Positions 1 to 10,301 are shown, counted from the first letter of the stretch. The stretch is 64,000 nucleotides of DNA from AP-15 sp963788085 (GCA_963788085.1 CAWBFS010000009.1:236326-300325), one strand, 5' to 3'. Translations and numbers: made by a program. The notes: a model not told the origin generated them from the letters alone.

Positions 1-219
1 GGCGCTAAAAGCCGAGGATAGCGCCAGCAAGGCAAAAATCGTCCCGGCGATCCCGAGGGCAAGACCAAGGCTCTGATTGTTCGCCGTATACCAAGCCGCC
101 ACCGCTAAGATGATCGCGATAATCAGCAATAAAATTGCGCGCCAATAGATGACCGGGTGCAGCCGCGTCGAATAGACAATCGTTTCTCCCGGTTGCAGTA
201 CCCGTCTCACATAGCGCAT
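1..219 (-). CDS. bacterial PH-domain membrane protein, N-terminal part (runs off window)
   Basis: The first 73 residues of a membrane protein start at an ATG at 219 and read off the left edge. The opening MRYVRRVLQPGETIVYSTRL is typical of YdbS/bPH2-type proteins, where a Leu-Gln-Pro-Gly-Glu stretch precedes two membrane helices. Two hydrophobic segments (roughly residues 28-43 and 51-70) separated by a short YTANNQ turn are visible, and the PH domain would follow outside the window. It starts 28 bases after the stop of the upstream aldolase-type gene on the same strand, so the two are probably co-transcribed. The family is recognised from this pattern only; the cellular role is unknown. Confidence 0.6.
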   Translation of the reverse strand, partial: MRYVRRVLQPGETIVYSTRLHPVIYWRAILLLIIAIILAVAAWYTANNQSLGLALGIAGTIFALLALSSAFSA

Positions 220-247
220 CGCTGCGGGTATCCTGAGAACTCCAGGG

Positions 248-1303
248 CTATTGGGCTGCGTGGGCGGAGGCTGGAGCGCCGAGGTGTCGGCGCAGCGCCG
301 CGGCGAGCGCATCGGCCTCGCCCTCGGTCGTGTCGAAACGGCACACGAAACGGGCGAGGGTGCGGCTGCGCCGATAGAACTGGAAGCCGTCGCGTTCCAG
401 CGCGTCCATCGTCCCGTCCGGCAGTTCGAGGAAGATTTCGTTCGCCTCGATCGGGGCCAACAGCCGGGCGGCGGGAATGTCGCGCAGCACGGCGGCGATG
501 CGAGCCGCAATTCGATTCGAGGTCCGCGCCATATCGAGCCAGAGATCGTTCTCGACATAGGCGATCAGCTGCGCCGAGGCAAAGCGCATTTTGGACCAGA
601 CTTGGCCGGCGCGGCGCAACTGCACCGCAAGTCCGTCCGTGAGGTCGGGCGCAAAGACGACGATCGCGTCGCACAACGCTCCGCCATTCTTGGTGGCCCC
701 GAACGACATGATGTCGATCCCCGATCGCCAGGTCGCATCGGCCGGGCTGCACCCGAGCCGCGCCACGGCATTGGCGAAACGCGCCCCGTCCATGTGGAGC
801 CTGAGACCGCGCCGCTTTGCGACTTCGGCGACGGCCCAAATCTCGTCGAGAGTATAGACCGCTCCGAGATCGGTCGCCTGGGTCAGGCTGACTGCGCTCG
901 GCTGACCTCTGTGGAGCTGCGCCGGCGAGATCCCAGCCAGTGTCTCGCCCAGCAGGCCGGCGTCGATTTTGCCGTGTTGCCCGCCGATCGCAGCGAGCTT
1001 GACGCCGCCGCCAAAGAACCCCGCGGCGTTGGCTTCGGCAGTGTTTATGTGTGCAACTTCGCTGCAAAAGACGATGCCCCAGGACGGGCCGAGAGCGGCC
1101 AGAGCCAAGGCATTGGCGGCGGTCCCGGTGGCGACCGGAAACACCCGCACTGAAGTTTCGAACAGGTCTGCGAAGCGCCGCTGCAGGTTCGCCGTCCACT
1201 CGTCGGCGCCGTACCCCAAGGCGGTGTCGTGATTGGCCCGAACCAGCGCCTCAAAGATCTGCGGTGCGGCTCGGCCTGTGTTGTCGCTGCGATAATCGAT
1301 CAT
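248..1303 (-). CDS. ltaE: low-specificity L-threonine aldolase-type PLP enzyme
   Basis: A 351-residue fold-type I PLP enzyme of the beta-eliminating lyase/threonine aldolase family, which cleaves L-threonine or L-allo-threonine to glycine and acetaldehyde. The start is the ATG at 1303 (MIDYRSDNTGRAAPQIFEAL), the normal N-terminus of the family. Visible motifs are TGTAANALAL (cofactor phosphate region), HMDGARFANA (Asp and Arg of the PLP site) and SFGATKNGG with the Schiff-base lysine. The length fits the family. No stop separates this frame from the upstream DUF6600 coding sequence, so an automatic caller may report one 693-residue fusion; I infer an artefact of frame decay in the upstream gene. 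Cytoplasmic; likely followed in the operon by the PH-domain protein. Confidence 0.85.
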   Translation of the reverse strand: MIDYRSDNTGRAAPQIFEALVRANHDTALGYGADEWTANLQRRFADLFETSVRVFPVATGTAANALALAALGPSWGIVFCSEVAHINTAEANAAGFFGGGVKLAAIGGQHGKIDAGLLGETLAGISPAQLHRGQPSAVSLTQATDLGAVYTLDEIWAVAEVAKRRGLRLHMDGARFANAVARLGCSPADATWRSGIDIMSFGATKNGGALCDAIVVFAPDLTDGLAVQLRRAGQVWSKMRFASAQLIAYVENDLWLDMARTSNRIAARIAAVLRDIPAARLLAPIEANEIFLELPDGTMDALERDGFQFYRRSRTLARFVCRFDTTEGEADALAAALRRHLGAPASAHAAQ

Positions 1304-1334
1304 TGCAGTCGCTTCCGTGGTCGTGCGCGCAACC

Positions 1335-2926
1335 TTACCCCTTTTTGCCGGGGCCGCTGCGGGAGTGAGCCAAACGGAGCACGACCATCTGCCGACCGCG
1401 CGGCTGGCCGGCATAAGCGGGGGCACGAGGGTGCGCACCGCGCAGGACAACCGCTTGCGCCCGGGCCGCGCAACTGTATCGAGGCGGATGCGAACGGGCT
1501 TGGCACCGCCTTTGCGCGATATCTGCACAGTTGCATGGTTGAGGGGTGGATTCGCCGGCGCGGCGCGGGCGACCCGCTGGGCCGAGGCCGGGGCTATCTG
1601 CGGTGACGCCATCAGCACCGGCGCGTCCTGCAACCGCTTCTCAGGCAAAGACACGCGTGCGGGCGCGACCGGGCGTCCATTGGTAAAGACCGGGCGCGGG
1701 ACCACGGTCGCGAACAGGCGGTTGGCGAAATCCTCGTCGAACGCCTCCAGAGGCGGCTCTCCGTCCGCTCGCACCCTGATCGCCGCGACATCTTTAACGC
1801 TCCCGAAATTCAGGTTGCGAACGTAATCGAGATCTCGCGTGTAGCTCGGCCAATAAGCTTCGCCGGGGGCGAGCGGGAACCAGGCGACCGTGGCTCCTTC
1901 CTCCGAGCTCAGCCCGACACCTCGCGTGCCGAGGAAGGCCACGACTGCCGGCGCATAAAGCGGCCGCACCACATAATTTCCGGGAACCCAAGCCCAGTGG
2001 TCGTCGATGAGCGCCCACCGGCCATAATGCGACGGGGCGAAACCCCAGGGCTGATCGTCGAGCCAGGTCCAACCCCACGGCGCAATCCAGCTCCAATGTC
2101 CAAAGCGATAGGGCGCCCATTCTGCCGGCCGGGTCGGAAACCACACGGGTCCGTATTGCGCGTCGATCTTCCAGATGCCGGCGGAATCGAGCTCGTCATA
2201 GCCGGTCATGTATCGTGAAACGTAATAGGGTGCGGCGAGGCGGGTCTCGTCGTAGTCGTGATCGCGGCACCACGCGACGAAGTCGTCCACCGTGGCCGGT
2301 CCCATCGAGGCGGCATCGGCCGCTTCCAATTCCGTAAGGATCGCGATTTGACCTCCCTCGATGCGCCTATCGCCACCGGCCCCGGCGAACTGCGCCGTTC
2401 CGTCGAAAACCGCGACGCGCAGTGGCCCTTCCCGTTTCCGGCCTGAATGTCGTACGTGCCGGAACTCAGCAGCCAGACGCTGCCTTGCGGAATATCGATC
2501 TCGACGGTTTCATTTTCGCCGGCCTGGCGCAAACGAAGGCCGATTCGCCCGCGCGAAAGCAGGATTTGAGTTACCCCGTCGCGCAGGCTCGTGACTTCGA
2601 TCTCGCTGCCATTGGACAGGTCGATCGTATTCGCGCCGATACGGACTTCACCGCGGGCTCGCGAGTCGGTGCGCAGCGCTTCCCCGGCGAAGATCGGCTG
2701 GTTCAATTCGGCATCAGCCCAGGGGCTCCCGCTGGAGACTCGGAGGTCGACATTTCCCGAAACAAGGCTGACCTGACCAACCCGGCCCGGCGGCGACCAG
2801 TCGGACGGCAAAGGAGCGCTCGCCTCGACAGCCGGCACCGCCTCGGCCTGGCGTCATATCCTGCGCGATTGCCGGGACGAGCCCAGCAACCATCGCGATG
2901 CAACAGATGCAGATAAACAATCGCAT
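1335..2926 (-). pseudogene. FecR-domain / DUF6600 exported protein, frameshifted
   Basis: An exported protein reads in three successive frames. From ATG 2926 there is a signal peptide (MRLFICICCIAMVAGLVPAI, AQ cleavage). After a shift near 2855 comes a FecR-like domain (GQVSLVSGNVDLRV, then DIPQGSVWLLSSGTYDI). After a second shift near 2437 comes the DUF6600 Trp-rich region (APWGWTWLDDQPWGFAPSHYGRW, in part). The C-terminus is uncertain: one frame runs on into the aldolase gene, another ends in a stop at 1335. Proteins of this type are usually periplasmic and of unknown function. Two simple one-base shifts with intact domains on both sides suggest either recent decay or assembly indels. Confidence 0.6.
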
Positions 2927-3057
2927 GGGTATACCCCCAAGCGTCCCCTTCCGAAACTTTAGCAGATAATTTTCACAGACAATCGACAAATTGCAGCAAT
3001 CGCGGTTAACTCGCGAAGCCCGATGGATACATTCGCCTTACCGGAAGTTTTCGGATA

Positions 3058-4873
3058 ATGATCGGGTTACTGCCCGAGGACATTGCCATCGTCGTGCTCG
3101 GCCCAGGGGGCGCCGCACTAGGCCGGCGGTTGCGGACGGCGCTGGCCGGTGCTCGGCTGCACGGGCCGCGGGCACATCCCGGCGACTGGGATGAGAGCTA
3201 CGATCGGGTGTCTAGCCACATCGGCAAGCTGTTCGAGGCGGGGCGGCCGATCGTCGGTATCTGCGCCAGCGGCATTCTGATCCGCTCTGTCGCCCCCTTG
3301 CTCGCTGCCAAGCAGGATGAGCCAGCTGTCGTCGCCGTCGCCGAGGACGGCTCGGTAGCGGTGCCGCTGATCGGGGGACATCGTGGCGCCAATGCATTGG
3401 CCCGCTGCATTGCCGAACTCACGGGCGGCATTGCAGCGATAACCACCGCCGGGGATGTTCGCCTGGGCGTCGCGCTCGACGAACCGCCGGCCGGCTGGCA
3501 TATCGCCAATCCGGACAAGGTGAAGCCGATCGTGTCGGCGCTTCTTAGGGGTGACCCGGTTTCCTTGGGCGACGAGACCGGCTGCGGCGGATGGTTACGT
3601 GCCGGGGCAATCCGCTGGGCCGAACAGGGCAATCGGCGGGTCGTGGTGACGGACCGCGTGGGGGAAGCCGAAACCGACGCCCTGGTGTTTCATCCGCCGG
3701 TCCTGGCGCTCGGCATCGGATGCGAGCGCGGCTGTTCCGCCGAGGAAATCGCGGATCTCGTGCGCTCGACGCTCGCCGAGGCGGGGCTGGCGGCGGGTGC
3801 GGTCGCGGCGGTCGTGTCGGTCGAGCTGAAGCTCGCCGAACCGGCGATCCATGCGCTCGCAGCGGAACTCGGGGTGCCGGCGCGGTTTTTTCCCGCTGCA
3901 CGTCTCCTCGTCGAGACGCCGCGTCTGTCAGAGCGCTCGCCGGCTGCGTTTCGGGCGACCGGCTGCTGGGGAGTCGCCGAAGGTGCGGCGCTCGCCGCCG
4001 CCGGACCGGATGGGGTGCTGGTCGTGCCAAAGCGCAAATCGCGGCGCGCGACTTGCGCTATCGCGCGCGCATCGCAGCCGATCGATCGCCGAGGCGATTG
4101 GCCGCCCGCGCGGCAGGCTCGCCGTCATCGGCATTGGCCCGGGCGATCCGGGCTGGCGCACCCGGAGGCGAGCACGGCGCTGGCGCAGGCGAGCGATGTG
4201 GTCGGTTACAGCCTCTATCTCGAGCTGCTCGGCCGCGCGATCGAAGGCAAGAGCTGCCATCCGAGCGCGATCGGCGATGAGGAGGCGCGGGTCCGCCTGG
4301 CGCTCGATCTCGCCGCGGCGGGAGGGTCGGTGGCGCTCGTCTCCTCCGGCGACGCCGGCATCTACGGCCTGGCGCCGCTCGTCTTCGAGCTTCTCGATGC
4401 CCAGGCGAAGCCGGAATGGCGCACGATCGATCTGAGCGGTCATTCCTGGCATCTCCGCATTTCAGGCCGCCGCCTCACGGGCCGGCGCACCGCTCGGCCA
4501 TGATTTCTGCGTGATCTCGCTGTCGGATCTGATGACGCCGTGGGAAACGATACGAGGTCGGCTTGAGGCGGCGGCAGCGGCCGATTTTGTCGTCGCGCTC
4601 TACAACCCTCGCTCAGCGCGGCGGCAGGCCCAATTGGCCGAGGCGGCGGACCTTTTGCTGCGGCATCGCTCGCCCGAGACACCGGTTTTCATCGGCCGCA
4701 ATCTCGGGCGTGACGGGGAAGAGCGGCGCATCATCTGTTTGTCGGAGCTGGCCGGCGCCGAAATCGACATGCTGACGGTGGTCCTCGTCGGCAGCAGCCG
4801 CACCCGCCGGATCGACGGCGATCCCCCACGCCTCTACACGCCGCGCGGCTATTTCGACCGCAGCTTCCCGTGA
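3058..4873 (+). pseudogene. cobJ: cobalamin biosynthesis CbiG-CobJ fusion (precorrin-3B C17-methyltransferase), frameshifted
   Basis: A fused corrin-ring enzyme of about 605 residues. The N-terminal half is CbiG-like (GRPIVGICASGILIRSVAPL; VLALGIGCERGCSAEEI). The C-terminal half is a SAM-dependent tetrapyrrole methyltransferase (LAVIGIGPGDPGWRT; SGDAGIYGLAPLVFEL; VIPGISAFQAAASRAGAPLG; VALYNPRSARRQAQL) expected to methylate C17 of precorrin-3B with ring contraction. Three one-base shifts break the frame, near 4080, 4165 and 4440. All signature blocks survive, merely in alternating frames. The final frame ends at 4873 with a GTGA overlap onto cobM, indicating translational coupling. Either this lineage is losing de novo B12 synthesis or the assembly has indels; the intact blocks favour the latter. 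Confidence 0.75.
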
Positions 4874-5665
4874 CCGTGCATTTCATCGGTGCCGGTCCCG
4901 GCGCGCCCGACCTGATCACGGTCCGCGGGCTGCGGCTGATCGAGCGATGCCCGGTCTGCCTCTACGCGGGTTCGCTGGTGCCAGTCGAGATCCTGGCTTC
5001 GGTTCCGCCGGGGGCGCTGGTGCATCGACACCGCGCCGTTGACCCTCGACGAGATTGTCGGCCATCTCGCCGACGCGGATCGCCGCGGCTTCGACGTCGC
5101 CCGGCTGCATTCCGGCGATCCGTCGCTCTATGGCGCGATCGCCGAGCAGATGCGGCGGCTCAAGGCGCTCGGCATCCCGTTCGACGTGACGCCGGGGGTA
5201 CCTTCTTTTGCCGCAGCGGCGGCCGCGCTCGGCCGCGAGCTGACACTGCCGGAGATCGCGCAAACCGTGATCTTGACGCGCACCGCGACACGCTCCTCGC
5301 CAATGCCCGAGCGCGAAGCCCTCGAACGGCTCGGGGCGAGCGGCGCGACCTTGGCAATCCATTTGTCGATCAACAATCTCGCGCGGATCGTGCGAGCGCT
5401 GACGCCGCGTTACGGCGCCGATTGTCCCGCGGTCGTCGCCTACCGGGTCAGCTGGCCGGACGAGCGCTTGATCCGCGGCACTCTCGCCGATATCCGCGAT
5501 AAGGTGAAGGAGGCGCACATCACCCGCACCGCGCTGGTGCTGGTCGGCCATGCCCTTGCCGGGGACTCAGCGCCCGAAAGCCGGCTCTATGCCGTCGACC
5601 ACCACCATTTGATGCGCCCGCGTCCCACCCGAAGAGAGCTTCGATATGAACGAGACCGCTTTTAA
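4870..5665 (+). pseudogene. cobM: precorrin-4 C11-methyltransferase CobM, one frameshift
   Basis: A GTG start at 4870 overlaps the cobJ stop by four bases. The N-terminal SAM-binding block is HFIGAGPGAPDLITVRG. A single-base shift near 5023 then moves the rest into another frame, where HSGDPSLYGAI, DVTPGVPSFAAAAAALG, RELTLPE and SPMPEREALE follow to the stop at 5665. These are standard blocks of CobM/CbiF, which methylates C11 of precorrin-4 in aerobic cobalamin synthesis. With the frame restored the length (about 264 residues) is normal. The gene overlaps the start of the next gene by 20 bases. Confidence 0.8.
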
Positions 5666-6869
5666 CGAGCTTGCCGGTTGGGTGACTGAGGCCGGGCTCA
5701 TCGGCCGCAGCGAAAGCGAGCTGATGGCCGGTTTCTGCCAACGCGTAAATGATGCCGGAGTGCCGTTGGCGCGCGCCATGGTCATTCTCGATACGCTCCA
5801 CCCGATCTACGAGGGCCGCGCTTTCCGCTGGCGCAGCGACGCCCCGGACCTGGCCGAGGCCGTGGATTACGGACGCACCAACGAGGGCGAGGCTGCGGAG
5901 AATTGGCGTCGCAGCCCATTCTTCCATCTGCTGCAATCGGGCGAAAAGGCGATGCGGCGCTGTTTGGCTGCCGGCGATTCGGCGGATTTTCCGGCCATCG
6001 CGCAGGCCCGCGACGAAGGGGCGACCGACATTCTGGTGCTCGTCCATCGCTTTGCCGCCGAGGGCGTCATCGGCGAGATGGATTGCGTCTATTCGGCCTG
6101 GTCCAGCGATGCGCCCGACGGCTTCGGCGAGGACGCGGTCGTCGCGCTGAAACGGCTTGCCCCGTTTCTGAAGCTGGCGGTCAAATCGGCGGCGCTCGCG
6201 CGAATGGCCGGAACGCTCGCCGAAACCTATCTCGGCCGCGATCCGGGCCGTCGGGTCATGAGCGGCCGCATCGTCCGCGGTGTCGCCGAGAAGATCGGCG
6301 CGGTGCTGTGGGAGAGCGATCTGCACGGATACACGCATATCTCGGACAATGTCCCGCCGGAGCAGATCATCCCGCTGCTCAATGACTATGCCGATGTCGT
6401 GATCTCTGCCGTGCATGGGTGTGGCGGCGATGTGCTGAAGCTGGTCGGCGACGGCACCCTCGCGATCTTCACCACTGCGAACCGCCGGGAAGCGTGCCTT
6501 GCGGCGCTCGCGGCGGCAGCGCAGGTGCGCAAAGGAGCCGCCAAGCTCAATCGAAACCGAAGCCAAGCCGGCCTGCCGACCACCGCCGTCTATCTCGCGC
6601 TGCATGTCGGCGACGTCTTCTACGGCAATGTCGGCAGCAAGGATCGTCTGGATTTCACTGTTATTGGTCCGGCTGTCAACGAGGTCAGCCGGATCTTGGC
6701 AATGAGCCGGTCGGTCGAGCAGGATCTATTGCTGTCGTCGAGCTTTGCCGACGCACTCGCCCCGGAAACACGCCGCCGGCTGGTTTCGGTCGGCCGCTAT
6801 GCATTGCGCGGCGTGGCGCAGCCCCAGGAGCTCTTTATCCCCGACCCAGGCTTCGAGATCTCACGCTAG
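5646..6869 (+). CDS. class III adenylate/guanylate cyclase
   Basis: 407 residues, intact. The C-terminal half (about 205-400) is a class III nucleotidyl cyclase catalytic domain. ESDLHGYTHISD supplies the first metal-binding Asp, GGDVLKLVGDGTLAIF the second, and DFTVIGPAVNEVSRI is the substrate/transition-state region. The N-terminal 200 residues (opening with LAGWVTEAGLIGRSESELMA, and including ARAMVILDTLHPIYEGRAF) resemble the sensor-like region seen before such cyclases in alphaproteobacteria; no membrane helix is apparent. It would make cAMP (or cGMP) from the cognate NTP. The start lies inside the last codons of cobM, so expression may be coupled to cobalamin genes; whether that is functional is unknown. 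Confidence 0.85.
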   Translation: MNETAFNELAGWVTEAGLIGRSESELMAGFCQRVNDAGVPLARAMVILDTLHPIYEGRAFRWRSDAPDLAEAVDYGRTNEGEAAENWRRSPFFHLLQSGEKAMRRCLAAGDSADFPAIAQARDEGATDILVLVHRFAAEGVIGEMDCVYSAWSSDAPDGFGEDAVVALKRLAPFLKLAVKSAALARMAGTLAETYLGRDPGRRVMSGRIVRGVAEKIGAVLWESDLHGYTHISDNVPPEQIIPLLNDYADVVISAVHGCGGDVLKLVGDGTLAIFTTANRREACLAALAAAAQVRKGAAKLNRNRSQAGLPTTAVYLALHVGDVFYGNVGSKDRLDFTVIGPAVNEVSRILAMSRSVEQDLLLSSSFADALAPETRRRLVSVGRYALRGVAQPQELFIPDPGFEISR

Positions 6870-7004
6870 TCTATCAGGCCAGTCTAAACTTCTCGATCGG
6901 CGCTCCCACCCCTGCAGGTTTGTTGCGTCGGGGCTGCTTTATCAGCAACCCGCGGGATCGCTAGGTTCAGCGATACTGGGGTCGCTGAAGGAAGGATCGC
7001 CGCG

Positions 7005-8552
7005 ATGCTGCTGAACCGAAACGAGATTCGGGAAGACAAGTACTTCGATATGTTGACCGAGGCGATCCTTGAGCGCGATCAGCCCCGCACCACGGACCTG
7101 TTCTTTCGGATGACGCGCGACGGACATTCGGTCGGCGACGCGCTCAGCGTCGTGACCGCCGCCGAAGCGCCGTTCGTGCAGGTGCCGAGTCATATCAATG
7201 TGCGCGACGGTCAGATCACGCTGATCAACAACGATCACACGATCCTGGGGCTCCGCGCCTCCGCTTATCTGATGCCTTACCTCCCGGAGAAATATCGGCT
7301 GCTGCCATTGTTGCAGAGCGTCTGGTACATCCCGGCGGGGCTCGACATCTGGAACCAGCTGCTCGGCAAGTATCCCGGCCGCTACGCCACAATGAAAGGC
7401 ATCAATGTTCCGCCGCCGAGCTATGGTCCCGTGGTGTGGCAGGAGGACCAGGAGCCGATCCGGGAAAAAGGCTCCATCCAGGAGCGATTGCATGCGCATA
7501 TGATCGCCACGGTCAGCGGGGACTCGCGCCGTGCCTACGGTCTTTTCCTTGGGCTCGCCGAGGAGGAAGAAGCGCGGGCGCTTCTGGCTGATCAGCTGAA
7601 CTTCCTCGGGCTGATCGATCTTCAGGACACCGTCATCGGCCGCAAGGCGCGCAATACCGGGCACAAGGCGATACGCGCTCGCTCGATCACCGACCTCGCC
7701 GACTTCATCGGCTGGGAGCGCTCGCACGGGGTCTTTTATATGGGCGTCCCGGACATGGCAGTCGGGCCGCTCTATTATTCGCTCTATGACGCGGTCTGCG
7801 TCAGGATAGCCAGCGAATTCCCGGATGGCGGGACGAGCCTCAAGCAGACCAACCAGACGCCGCTGACCGCGGCCGAGGTCGAGGACATGGTTCGGCAACT
7901 GATGGAGGCCGACGCCGACACTGTGTGGGACCTGCTGACCGCTCACTTGAAGAACGGCAAATCGATCCGCAGCCTCGGCGATGCGATCCAGATCGGCGCC
8001 GCCGAGCTGATCCTCCGAACGACGGTGCCTCGGCAGTTCACCAATGGCCAACATCCGTTCGATTACTGCAACGTCGCGAACAATTGGTTTCGCACGAGCG
8101 ACAACCCGTATCAGCCGCGCGTCCTTTATCTGATAGCCAATTTCATCAACGACGTGGCGCACGAGAACAAGCTGCAGAACTCGGTGATCGAGCAGGAAGC
8201 CGCCGGGATCGATACCAACGGGCGATCGCCCGATGCGCTATTGCGGGATCTCGACCAGACGATCATGGCGCTCGACTTCCCTCGCGCCACCGCACTCGCC
8301 AATGCCTATCTGCAGTCGGGCGCCGACCGGAGGGCATACCAGTCGACTGTCGCGCTCGCGGCGTGCCGGTTTCAGGACGATCCGCACAACCAGAAGATCA
8401 CGATCTCGACCTTCGAGGAATACGCTCACAATTCGACCCATATGCGCGATCGCCTGCTGCTCGCGACGGCGCGGCTTCTGGCCGGCTGGGTGAAGATGCC
8501 GGGGGAGCGCGATTGCTATGCCCGTTTCGAGAAAGACTGGATTTACCACTGA
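7005..8552 (+). CDS. unrecognised 515-residue soluble protein paired with an amidohydrolase
   Basis: 515 residues, intact, with AAGGA about ten bases before ATG 7005. No signal peptide or membrane segment is seen. The protein is probably mostly helical and is rich in His and Trp, with several His-containing blocks (HAHMIATVSGDSRRAYG, NTGHKAIRARS, NGQHPFDYCNVANNWF, EEYAHNSTHMRDR) that could form a metal or cofactor site. I do not recognise the family with confidence; a remote relation to questin-oxidase-like helical proteins is only an impression. The amidohydrolase starts 28 bases after its stop, on the same strand with a strong ribosome binding site, so the pair probably forms one operon acting on a common aromatic or cyclic substrate. 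Confidence 0.7.
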   Translation: MLLNRNEIREDKYFDMLTEAILERDQPRTTDLFFRMTRDGHSVGDALSVVTAAEAPFVQVPSHINVRDGQITLINNDHTILGLRASAYLMPYLPEKYRLLPLLQSVWYIPAGLDIWNQLLGKYPGRYATMKGINVPPPSYGPVVWQEDQEPIREKGSIQERLHAHMIATVSGDSRRAYGLFLGLAEEEEARALLADQLNFLGLIDLQDTVIGRKARNTGHKAIRARSITDLADFIGWERSHGVFYMGVPDMAVGPLYYSLYDAVCVRIASEFPDGGTSLKQTNQTPLTAAEVEDMVRQLMEADADTVWDLLTAHLKNGKSIRSLGDAIQIGAAELILRTTVPRQFTNGQHPFDYCNVANNWFRTSDNPYQPRVLYLIANFINDVAHENKLQNSVIEQEAAGIDTNGRSPDALLRDLDQTIMALDFPRATALANAYLQSGADRRAYQSTVALAACRFQDDPHNQKITISTFEEYAHNSTHMRDRLLLATARLLAGWVKMPGERDCYARFEKDWIYH

Positions 8553-8580
8553 GCCCCAACTGAGCAAGGAGGAGAAGGTC

Positions 8581-9702
8581 ATGGCCCGTGCATACAACGT
8601 CATCGATTCCGATGGCCATATCCTGGAGCCTCTGACGCTCTGGAATGACTACATGGACCCGGCCTTCCGCGACCGGGCCCCAAAGCTCGTCATCGACAAG
8701 GACGGCAAGGAGCGGCTGCTGGTCGAGGATCAGATCCTCGGCAGCCAGCAGGGGATGGGCGGCATCGGCGGGGTCGGGGCGAGACAGGGCGTCGTCTCGG
8801 CCGAAATGATGAGCTACGAGGAGGGCCGCCCGGGCGGCTTCGACCCGCACAAGCGCATCCCGGATATGGATCTGGACGGCATCGATGCCGCGTTCCTCTA
8901 TCCGAGCATGGGACTGTTCGCCGGCGCGGTGCACGATCCGCAACTGGCGAGCGCGCTGTGCCGCGCCTATAACCGCTGGCTCGCCGATTACTGCAAGCCC
9001 TATCCCGACCGTCTGTTCGGCATTGCGATGCTGCCGATGCAGTCGATCGACCACGCGATCGCCGAGATGCGCTTTGCGCGCCGCGATCTCGGCTTCCGCG
9101 GCGGCTTTATCCGGCCCAACCCATACAACGACAGGAAGCTGCACGACCCGGCCTATGACCCGCTGTGGAGCGCGGCCGAGGATCTCGACTTCTCGATCGG
9201 CATTCACGAGGGCGGCAACAGCGGCATGCCGACGGTCGGCATCGATCGCTTCGAGGGCCGCGGCGCGCAGCACATCATCTCGCACACGATGGAGATGATG
9301 CTCGCCTGCATGAGCATGATCTGGGGCGGCGTCTGCGAGCGACATCCGAAATTGCGCGTCGCGTTTCTCGAGTCGGGCGGCGGCTGGATCGCGCCGTGGC
9401 TCGACCGCATGGACCGCCATTTCGACGATCAGGGCTTCAACGATTCCGGTCTGAAGACCCGGCCGAGCGACTTGTTCCGGCGCAATTGCTGGATCTCGTT
9501 CGAGCCGGTCGAGGGCAGCCTCAAAGTGCTCGCCGAATATATCGGCCCGAACAAGATCCTGTGGGCGACCGACTACCCGCACCGCGACGGCTTCTTCCCC
9601 GGCGCCCCGCAGATGATCAAGGACCGCCTGGCCGGCACCTCGCCCGAGGTCCAGCACCAGGTGCTGGCCGGCGGCGCAATGGGGTTCTACGGCCTCAACT
9701 GA
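8581..9702 (+). CDS. amidohydrolase family protein (Amidohydro_2, TIM-barrel)
   Basis: 373 residues of the decarboxylase-like amidohydrolase family. AAGGAGGAGAAG just upstream fixes ATG 8581 rather than the longer open frame from 8518. Typical elements are IDSDGHILEP (metal-binding D-x-H variant), KRIPDMDLDGIDAAFLYP, FIRPNPYNDRKLHDPAYDPLW, IHEGG, FLESGGGWIAPWLDRMD and WATDYPHRDGF near the C-terminus. Members hydrolyse or decarboxylate aromatic acids and related compounds; the substrate cannot be read from sequence. It is a paralogue of the amidohydrolase at 29869-31017. The upstream 515-residue protein is its probable partner. Confidence 0.85.
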   Translation: MARAYNVIDSDGHILEPLTLWNDYMDPAFRDRAPKLVIDKDGKERLLVEDQILGSQQGMGGIGGVGARQGVVSAEMMSYEEGRPGGFDPHKRIPDMDLDGIDAAFLYPSMGLFAGAVHDPQLASALCRAYNRWLADYCKPYPDRLFGIAMLPMQSIDHAIAEMRFARRDLGFRGGFIRPNPYNDRKLHDPAYDPLWSAAEDLDFSIGIHEGGNSGMPTVGIDRFEGRGAQHIISHTMEMMLACMSMIWGGVCERHPKLRVAFLESGGGWIAPWLDRMDRHFDDQGFNDSGLKTRPSDLFRRNCWISFEPVEGSLKVLAEYIGPNKILWATDYPHRDGFFPGAPQMIKDRLAGTSPEVQHQVLAGGAMGFYGLN

Positions 9703-9760
9703 CCCATTCCCTCGCCTGCAAATTGCTCGCAGCTCCTTCCAACTCTTCGGAAGGGAAGAA

Positions 9761-10301
9761 CTAGTCTCGGCGGGAGGACGAGTTAAACCGCGCAGCCCAA
9801 TTGTAGCGGCGCGCCTCCGCCTCCTCGCGGCGCGCCGCCTGGTCTTCCTCCAACTGCCGCAACCGGCCTTCGAAATCGCTCGCCTCGATCGCCCGCAGAA
9901 AGGTTTCGATCATCTGGGACAGCGTGAACCCCTCGCCGGGCGTAATGGCGCCGCGCCCGACGGCGCTGCTCACCACTTTTATCGCGGCCAGGATGTCGTC
10001 TGCGCCGTGGATCGGCGGCAGGGCGAGTTCGACGGCCCGTTCGCGGCGCGGCGCGACGGTGCGGTCGAGGCAGAGCCGCAACGCCGCCTGATCGCCGGCA
10101 AGGGCCAGCTCGACGGCCTTGCGGGTCAGCGCCCGCCGCTTCCCCATCGAGCAATATCTCGGCCGCGCGCGTCGCCCGGTTCGAGGAACCGCGCGGCCGG
10201 CCGGCAGGATTGCCGGACTGTCCCTTCGGAAACGGCCGCCCGCGGTATTGGCAATGATCCGTGACCAACAGCTGAGCCGCGAACCGCAACATCGCAGCCA
10301 A
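9761..10301 (-). pseudogene. DUF5681-domain protein, frameshifted
   Basis: The N-terminal part (from 10301) has the DUF5681 signature FPKGQSGNPAGRPRGSSN. After AAEILLDGEA, near 10145, the frame must shift by one base to continue with RALTRKAVELALAGDQAALR, the expected next block, and then a charged C-terminal helix. Restored length is about 180 residues. DUF5681 proteins are short, often found near mobile elements, and of unknown function. Convergent with the amidohydrolase upstream. Confidence 0.65.

Noticed and set aside
248..2329. 693-residue fusion of DUF6600 and threonine aldolase
   Set aside because: The open frame exists, but the DUF6600 gene has two upstream frameshifts, and the aldolase has its own normal start at 1303. 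The fusion is an accident of missing stops.
2930..3057. Cobalamin riboswitch upstream of cbiG-cobJ
   Set aside because: No B12-box-like sequence and too little room for the aptamer; nothing supports it.
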